Source: Lottia gigantea
Taxonomy: Eukaryota > Mollusca > Gastropoda > Lottiidae
Assembly (NCBI RefSeq): GCF_000327385.1
Contig: NW_008708943.1
Span: 1,666,022 to 1,730,021 of the forward strand
DNA: 64,000 nucleotides
Direction of reading: 5' to 3'
Position numbers and translations under genes: made by a program. How positions within the stretch are numbered: the first letter of the stretch is position 1; each line of letters starts with the position of its first letter. Shown here piece after piece: positions 54,901 through 63,900 of the stretch. The notes beneath the pieces were generated by a model that worked only from the letters and a program-made list of their open reading frames with translations, had not been told where the DNA came from and searched no databases.

Positions 54901-57900
54901 TGGTAAAAGGATTGCCAAAAATTATTTCTTGGTTTGATCTTGATCTGTAAAATATTTTAGAATGTAATGTTAGCAGGAACTTCCAAGTAATTGATTTTTT
55001 CAGGTGTTTTAAGAAATAGACAAACCCTTGGTTTATATATCAGTCCCTATATTACTATCTATGGTAAAAGGATTTAATTAAGAGGTTGTAAAGTTGTAGA
55101 ATAGATTAAAAGTAAGTGACCAGCCTGCCCAGCTACCATACTACTCTTCATTCATGTATTCTCTACTCTACTGATACCATAGGGTTTACTTTTACACTGG
55201 GCTAGAAGTTATACCTTAGATAATTCACACTGTAGAGTCCGTCAGTTTGTTAAGAGTTGGGATAGTTAGAACCTCAGTGGTTAGCAGTCAGTGAGAGACT
55301 GGAGTGTAAGACTAAGAAAGTTGTGGGAGTCGCGACTGATTGGTGTGTAATGTGGAAGAAGACTGGCTAGAACAGTGTGACTTGACGAAGTGTTTTACCC
55401 GTCACTAGCTAGTTTAGACAGCTGGCTAACTACACTGGACTCGACTTTATACTGATTGATTTACCTAGTCCAGTCCGTGTGTGGTCATTTTTACAAAAAT
55501 ATTGATTTTTCATTCACTCCTTGGATTAAAATGGATTAAAAGTAATTTTAGGATTAAGAATTCATAGTTTTTGGAATCGGATGGTCTAAGTTAAAGTTAA
55601 CCATTAAAGAATTCTTTTTTTGGATTATGATGAATGAAAATTGTGGATTTTTTTTTAAATAGTTAAAAAGTTTGGATTATTTGATAATTGATCAAAATGG
55701 CAGCAGATTTAATGCCGGTGATGTTCACGCTGGCATCATGTCGGCTTCCCGCTGCAGTCGGTTCTTGTCATCTGGATTATAAGGTGAAATGGTTTTATGA
55801 CGAAAACAGTGGAAATTGTCGTAGATTTTGGTATGGTGGTTGTGGCGGAAATGAAAATCGTTTTTCCACAAGAGTTGAATGTGTCAAGCATTGTCTTCGT
55901 AGAGATAGTAGAATAAAACTCAAACATGGCGGATCTAGTAAAGCAACCTTGGATGTTTCAGAGCGGTGTAAACTGGATCAAGATCGAGGAACATGTGGAA
56001 ACTTTACCTTGAGATTCTACTTTGATTCCAGTTCCATAACGTGTGAAAAATTCTGGTACGGAGGCTGCAAAGGAAACGATAACAGATTTCTAACACAACA
56101 GGAATGTCTCGAAGCGTGCAAAGTCACGTCCTCTCACACAGCACCAGGTAGGGGCAGATAACTTTTGTAGCCTGCTGCTTGCTTTAGCAAAGGGAAATCA
56201 TTCTTGTAGCTTGGCTGTTATATATCTGCTTTCACTACTTGACTCATTTCACTATTTTCTTTATCAATTTTATTTTGTTTGTTTAAGGCTTGTGGTATGT
56301 TTATGCCCCTAGTTTATTGAACCCTAAGGGTTGAGATGTCTGTCTTGCTAAACATATTAATTGCATATCTGATATATCTTGTTTTTATGAATGATTTATT
56401 TTTTTATTATCATCCAATTTACTTTAGTAGTCTCTTAGCTAGTTTTTTTACCTGTCCTTTTTAGTCCTGTTTTCATTGAAGGTCATTCTATAGATATTTC
56501 ATTGAACTCTTTAATAGAACTTAAAATAGTATATTCTTCATTTATCTCTGAATATTATTTGAAATTAAACTTTGCTAAAAAAAAGTTTTCATCAAGGAAA
56601 ACTTACCAATTAGAATAATTTCATCTGTAATTTTTTTTTTTATTATTATAAAATTTAGTTTTATGAATTTGATTCTATGAAACCAAGTGGGGGTAAAAAT
56701 ATGAAATCCTTTCTGAAATATAAAATATGAATGGCTTTATAAATATGAAAAGTATCTCTATTCATTTAGCTTGCATCAATAGTTAGATCAATAAATGTAA
56801 AGATACCATTTTATTCAGATAATTTTTATGAATGATTACTGATACATTGACAGACCACCCTTGTGAACTCTCTGTAGCTAATTGCTTGCTATATCAATAC
56901 TTATATTTAAATGGCAATTGATAACTGCAAATTTGTCTGTAAAGACCTCAGCTTTTGATGTCCTGTGTGAAAAACTATTGATATCATCAAGGAAATAGAA
57001 CAAAAGGTTTCAATTTTATCAGATCAGATCTTAACAAAGTTCTAGTTTCAATGCAAATTATTTTTTAAAAATAGGCTTTTCAAAATCTACCAAATTTTAG
57101 TATTTAAGACAAGGAAATCTGAATTTTAAAATGGACATCATATCTATGGAAATTTCTTAAAACTTCATTGCATTTAAAAATACTGCATGAAAGTTCCAGA
57201 ATGTTATTCATGAATATTTGTACTTTATTAGCATGAGTCTATTACAATGTATATTTAACAAGAAACATGTTATATTAATTGTACATTGATAGACTTTCTT
57301 TTCTTTGATAATGACTTAAATTCTGACTTTTTATAAGAATGCATTATATGTCTCATTGCCTACGTTTATTTCAAGTATGCAAATTTCATTATCCCATTTG
57401 AATGATTTTAAATGCATTTATAATGAGTAAAAGGTGTTGAAGGTTGTGAACATGAATCTATCTTTTGAGTTGTATAAATGATTACTTTAACAGTATGCAT
57501 GATAAATTATCATTTGTTTTGCACATGTGCTATTTTGCATGTATGCATTCCAGTTTTTGTCGAATTCAACATTTATGGTTGAATTGATTCAAATTTTGCT
57601 GCTATAGAAACTGTATTTAACATATTGAAGATTTTAGTAACTGAAGTTTATCAAAGATTAATGTAAAATGTCAGGGTGTTATTGAAGAAAATTTGACTTT
57701 CCCTTTGTTTTAACACATTCAATTGTTTTATTTTATTTCCCTATTGAACTTTTGAACAATGAAATCAAACATTTTAAAAAGTTGAATACATCATAGCTTA
57801 ATTAATCTAGTGTATGTTATAGACTACCATCAGATATTATCTATCAAATGTTACTGATATGAAATAAGATTTCGTAGAATTTCATTTATGCCTAATAAAT

Positions 57901-60900
57901 TTCAGAAAATCTTACAAATTTTTTGCCAAATGTTTCTTAAAATATTACAGTGAAGTTATTTTAAAACTTTGTCAAATTTAATTGCCTTATTTTCAATTCA
58001 GTTAAATTGGTTTGAGCAGCATTTAAGCAGTAGTTTCTGTTATCAATTTATAGCCTACCTAACTAACCATGTTATGAAATTTCATTTCCCAAAGTTTCAT
58101 ATCAGCTATAAAATTCTCTGAGTGCATATTTCATATCCACTTAGTAACAGATGCTGACTCAGTGTTTTCTTATCTCCCAAACTAAAGAGTTGATATTGTT
58201 GAAATGCATGTCAGCTGAAACGTCATGTTTTTTGAATAAATAAATGAATGGATAAATGAATTGTGGGTGGATAGATAAATGAATTGTTGATGAATGAATG
58301 AATGGGAAAATGAAAGAATGAATTAATGGATGAATCAGATGTCTGTGGTTCCTGCAATTCCACCAAAACTAAGTGTTTGATGACATCACTAATCTCTAAG
58401 GTGATGTATCAATGTCCCTGATACACATACAAAAATTATAAATCCTTTTTACAATCCCTTTCAGATGAAGGATAAATGAAAAAACAAAAATTTTCATTTA
58501 ACAATGACTCATTTTTATACATGATCTTCATAAAACAGGCATATTGAAATAGCAGTGAAGAAAATGAGATGAACCAAAAACATCCTAACATGAATTCTAA
58601 CCTATTTTCACTGACCAGAGTCCAGGGTGCATTTCTTTGATGTACCAGCCAGTGAATGCCTGTAGAGATATCTCTCACTGATTGTGTTAATCAAGATATG
58701 CTATTTATTATTATTATGGTAATACAGAAAGCATGTGTTGATTAAGAGATTAGACTCACTTCTAGATATTCTCAGGCTGATATGGGAAAACCAGGTTAAT
58801 TACTTCAACCTCAAGGCTGCTGGAAGCTCTGGTTTGTTTTGTGAAGCCCAAGCTTACAAGGAAACTCTAGGTTGATAGGAGAAACTCTAGGTTGATAGGA
58901 GAAACTATAGGTTAATAGGAGAAACTCTAGGTTGATAGGAGAAACTCTAGGTTAATAGGAGAAACTCTAGGTTAATAGGAGGTTGATAGGAGAAACTCTA
59001 GGTTAATAGGAGAAACTCTAGGTTAATAGGAGAAACTCTAGGTTGAAAGGAGAAACTCTAGGTTGATAGGAGAAACTCTAGGTTGATAGGAGAAACTCTA
59101 GGTTAATAGGAGAAACTCTAGGTTAATAGGAGGTTGATAGGAGAAACTCTAGGTTAATAGGAGAAACTAGGTTGATAGGAGAAACTCTAGGTTGATAAGA
59201 GAAACTCTAGGTTAATAGGAGAAACTCTAGGTTAATAGGAGGTTGATAGGAGAAACTCTAGGTTAATAGGAGAAACTCTAGGTTAATAGGAGGTTGATAG
59301 GAGAAACTCTAGGTTGATAGGAGAAACTCTAGGTTGATAGGAGAAACTCTAGGTTGATAGGAGAAACTCTTGGTTGATAGGAGAAACTCTAGGTTGATAG
59401 ATTATTTTGAAAATTTACAAGAAAACTTACTAAAGCTCAATGGTATATTTTATTCTCTATCCCTACCTTCTTGAATTTATCTGAAATGGTTGATTATAAG
59501 CATATTAGTGTTTATTTATTGAAGGATGTAAGTGAATGATAGAAACAATAGATAGGAGATAAAATACATTCACTACATGACAAGATGTAAACAAACTTCT
59601 TTGTATGACTGAGTCAGTGATGGTAACTGTTGAGGAAGGTTATAACTATCTATATTGCCAAATAGATGGGTAATAACTTTCTATATTGCTCAAAAAACAT
59701 TTCCCAACATGTCCACCTCTAATTAGCTGAATGATTGTTTTAAGGTCTTCTGTGCAACCAACTCTGAGGTCAACAAATTTCGTGTCATACTGACAGTATA
59801 ATATTTTTTCATGTCTCAAAGATGTGAATGAGAACTCCTATTACTGGGTGACCCATTTGCAACTGAACTTGTAACTAAAAATACTTGTTTCTCATAGATT
59901 TTGATCATCTCTAAATGACATGTCATGTTGCACAAATATGATTCATATCGTAGCTTTTGATGTCAATGGAAAAGTTGCCTGATTGAACAAGTTCATTGGC
60001 CATACTAGTGATTGAAATATTTCATATTAAGACAACACTTCAACAAAATAAGTCCAGCCATTGCTAATAAATAATTAATCTTAGAATTAGGGTTCAAGAT
60101 TGATTTTTTTCTGGTTCAAAAGAACAGAAATCTAATTATGAATGATTATCAATTTAAATCTTAATTCAGTTTCTATTTGGTTTTCTACCTGGGTTTCTCC
60201 AACAGACGTGACTTCTTTAGTTGTAAATTGATTAATTAAGATGTGAATCTATCTGTCTATTTGAATGAGGAAATAAATGAGTTTTATAGAATGAACAAAT
60301 GCTTGAATAATGGAAGAATGAATGAATTGTGAAAAAATGAATGAATGAATAATGGGAAGAATGAAAGAATAATGGGAAGAATCAATAAATAATGGGAAGA
60401 ATCAATGAATAATGGGAAGAACCAATAAATAATGGGAAGAATCAATGATTAATGGGAAGAATGAATGAATAATGAGAATAATCAGTGAATAATGGGAAGA
60501 ATCAATGAATAATGAGAAGAATCAATGAATAATGAGAAGAATCAATGAATAATGAGAAGAATCAATGAATAATGGGAAGAATCAATGATTAATGGGAAGA
60601 ATCAATGAATAATGGGAAGAATGAATGATTAATGGGAAGAATCAATGAATAATGGGAAGTATCAATGAAAGGAATGAATGAATAGTGGAAAGAATGATTG
60701 AATAAATAGTGAAAGGAGTAGAAAAATGCCTGAATCTAATGTTAATAACAGCATGATGAATTGAATCATAATAAAACAAATGAATGAATGAATTTATTAA
60801 TGTATGAAGAATGATTGATTGATATATTGGATGGTAAATACATCTGTCAATGGATGAATTTCTAAATGAATGAATTACTAATGAACAATTGAATGACTTG

Positions 60901-63900
60901 ATGCTTTAGAAATATGAATTAACAATTTGTTAGAAAATCCCCTTATCCCCTAACAGATCGTAGTGAAGGTCTCGTGATGATAGCCTTCCTGAATACAAGC
61001 CTTACAGACCTTTGGTTTCTAGTGGCTTGTATTAAAATTTTTCCAGATGCATCTTGTATTCCTAAAGGTTTATGTTTACTAATTACCAACGGATTAACAG
61101 GGTCTTGAAAAGGGTAAGTTATTCAAAATCTCAGATTTTCTTAATAAAAAGATTTTTCATATCCTTATTATTAATTTGATGAAATGTGTTCAACAGAAGC
61201 ATTACTATTTACACTGATCGTAATTTCATGCTCAAAGAAATCTAGATTATTGAATTGATATAATCTATCCTTTTTTATTTGGATGAATAAAAAGCCACAA
61301 AATTATATACGTATAATAAAATCAGTAGATGGAGGTAAAACCCCTTTTTCCCATGTGCATTTCTGATCAAACATGTCATGTCTAAATCTAACAATGCATG
61401 TGTTGTTATTAACTAAATTATCTTAGATATTGTCTTGAAGTAGTTGCTTATCCTAAGAGGTTTATTTCTGGATGAAGCTAGAAATACCAAGTGAACAATT
61501 ATTAAGCAAAGATAAATTTTTAATTCTTGAACTTAGTTCTATGCCCTTAATTTTTTACTTTCAGCTCGCAGAAGGATACCACGAGAAGCACGACGAGATG
61601 GATCTGAGAAACAAACAAGTTGGACCAGCAGTTCAAGTTGGTCAAGCTCATCTGGAGGAAAAGATGATCAAGCAGGTAGCTCATGGAGTTCAGGTGGTCA
61701 AAATGTTAACCAAGATGGTTCAAAGTGGACTAGTAGCTCTGGTGGTACAGGTGGTCAAGCTAGAGGCACAGGTAGCCAAGCTGGAGAACAAGGTGATGTG
61801 AAGTGGACCAGTGGTAGCTCTGGAAGTACAAGTGGCAAGGCTGGAGGCACAGGCAGCTCTTGGAGTACAAGTGGTCATACTGGAGGAAAAAGTGGTGGCT
61901 CATGGACTACAGGCGGTCAGACTGGAGGACAAAGTGGTGGCTCTTGGAGTACAGGTGGTCAGAATGGAGGACAGGGTGGTGGCTCCTGGAGTACAGGTGG
62001 TCAGTCTGGTGGACAAGGTGGTCAGTCTGGAAGACAAGGTGGTGGCTCCTGGAGTACAGGTGGTCAGTCTGGAGGACAAGATGGTCAGTCCGGAAGACAA
62101 GGTGGAGGCTCCTGGAGTACAGGTGGTCAGTCTGGAGGACAAGATGGTCAGTCTGGAGGACATAGTGGTGGCTCTTGGAGTACAGACGGTCAGACTGGAG
62201 GACAAAGTGGTGGTTCATGGAGTACAGGTGGTCAGTCTGGAGGACAAGATGGTCAGCCTGGAGGACATAGTGGTAGCTCCTGGAGTACAGACGGTCAGAC
62301 TGGAGGACAAAGTGGTGGTTCATGGAGTACAGGTGGTCAGACTGGAGGACAAGGTGGTCAGTCTGGAAGACAAGGTGGTCAGTCTGGAGGACAAGGTGGT
62401 GGCTCCTGGAGTACAGGTAGTCAGACTGGAGGACAAGATGGTCAGTCTGGAAGACAAGGTGGTGGATCCTGGAGTACAGGTGGTCAAACTGGAGGACAAG
62501 ATGGTCAGTCTGGAGGACAAGATGGTCAGTCTGGAGGACACGGTGGTGGCTCATGGAGTACTGAGAGTCAGACTGGTGGTCAAAGTCATGGTTCATGGAA
62601 TACAGGTGTTGAGACTGAAGGGCAAGATGGTCAGTCTGGAAGACAAGGTGGTCAGACTGGAGGACAAAGTAGTGGCTCCTGGAGTACCGGTGGTCAAACT
62701 GGAGGACAAGTTGGTCAGACTGGAGGACAAGATGGTGGCTCATGGAGTACTGGTGGTCAAACTGGAGGACAAGGTGGGGGCACTTGGAGTACAGGTGGTC
62801 AAACTGGAGGACAAAGTGGTGGCTCTTGGAGTACAAGCAGTCAGAATGCAGGACAAGATGGTCAAACCGGCAGACAAGGGCCTGGCTCCGGGAGTACAGG
62901 TGGTAAAATTGGAGGACAAGATGGTCAGTCTGGAGGACAAAGTGGTGGCTCTTGGAGTACAGGTGGTCAGACTGGAGGACAAGGTGGTGGCTCCTGGAGT
63001 ACAGGTGGTCAGACTGGAGGACAAGATGGTCAGTCAGGAAGACAAGGTGGTGGCTCCTGGAGTACAGGTGGCCAGACTGGAGGACAAGATGGTCAGTCTG
63101 GAAGACAAGATGGTGGCTCCTGGAGTACAGATGGAAAAACTGGAGGACAAGATGGTCAGTCTGGAGGACAAAGTGGTGGCTCATGGAGTACTGAGAGTCA
63201 GACTGGTGGTCAAAGTGGTGGTTCATGGAGTACAGGTGCTGAGACTGGAGGACAAGATGGTCAGTCAGGAAGACAACGTGGTGGATCCTGGAGTACAGGT
63301 GGTCAGAACGGAGGACAAGATGGTCAAACTGGAGGACAAGGGGGTGGCTCCTGGAGTACAGGTGATCAATCTGGAGGACAAGGGGGTGCCTCACAGGGGA
63401 AAGGCAGTCAAACTGGAGGACAAGATGGTCAGACTGGAGGACAAGATGGTCAGTCTGGAGGACAAGGGGGTGCCTCATGGAGTACAGATGGTAAAACTGG
63501 AGAACAAGGTGGTCAGACTGGGGGACAATTTGATGGCTCCTGGAGTACAGGTGGTCAGACTGGAGGACAAGATGGTCAGTCTGGAGGACAAGGTGGTGGC
63601 TCCTGGAGTACAGGTGGTCAGACTGGAGGACAAGGTGGTGGCTCCTGGAGTACAGGTGGTCAGACTGGAGGGGAAGGTCGTGGTTCCTGGAGTACAGGTG
63701 GTCAGACTGGAGGACAAGATGGTCAGACTGGAGGACAGGATGGTCAGTCTGGAGGACAAGGTGGTGGCTCCTGGAGTACAGGTGTTCAGACTGGAGGACA
63801 AGGAGGTGGCTCCTGGAGTACAGGTGGTCAGAGTGGAGGACAAGGTAGTGGCTCCTGGAGTACAGGTGGTCAGACTGGAGGGGAAGATCGTGGTTCATGG

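Larger units (their letters stand above)
32945..55703 (+). other. Intron 13 (about 22.8 kb), repeat-rich
   Basis: GTAAGA to a weak CAG at 55701-55703. I found no secure exon inside. It includes a G18 run, a SINE B tandem array, TTAA-type and other foldback elements, a 20-bp minisatellite, a C-rich block, SINE A fragments and a tandem duplication. A possible alternative exon lies at 42365, and a UTR-like block at about 55110-55690. Its length and its poor acceptor leave open that it is a gap between two genes. Confidence 0.5.
56148..61564 (+). other. Intron 14 (5.4 kb)
   Basis: GTAGGG...CTTTCAG. It contains TGAA-type microsatellites (about 58240-58330 and 60280-60350), a right-end MITE fragment (about 58395-58465) and two 20-bp minisatellites. 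No exon was recognised. Confidence 0.7.

Noticed and set aside
61472-62165. + strand ORFs reading [10 protein letters not shown] and [10 protein letters not shown] repeats
   Set aside because: Alternative frames of the same array. They do not match the phase of exon 14, and the first starts within the intron upstream of the acceptor.
61907-63898. Very long (663-codon) minus-strand ORF with [14 protein letters not shown]-type repeats
   Set aside because: It is the antisense of the Gly/Gln/Trp coding array. 21-bp units without stops stay open in several frames. The + frame joins in phase to the Kunitz exon through a good acceptor and is open farther on both sides.
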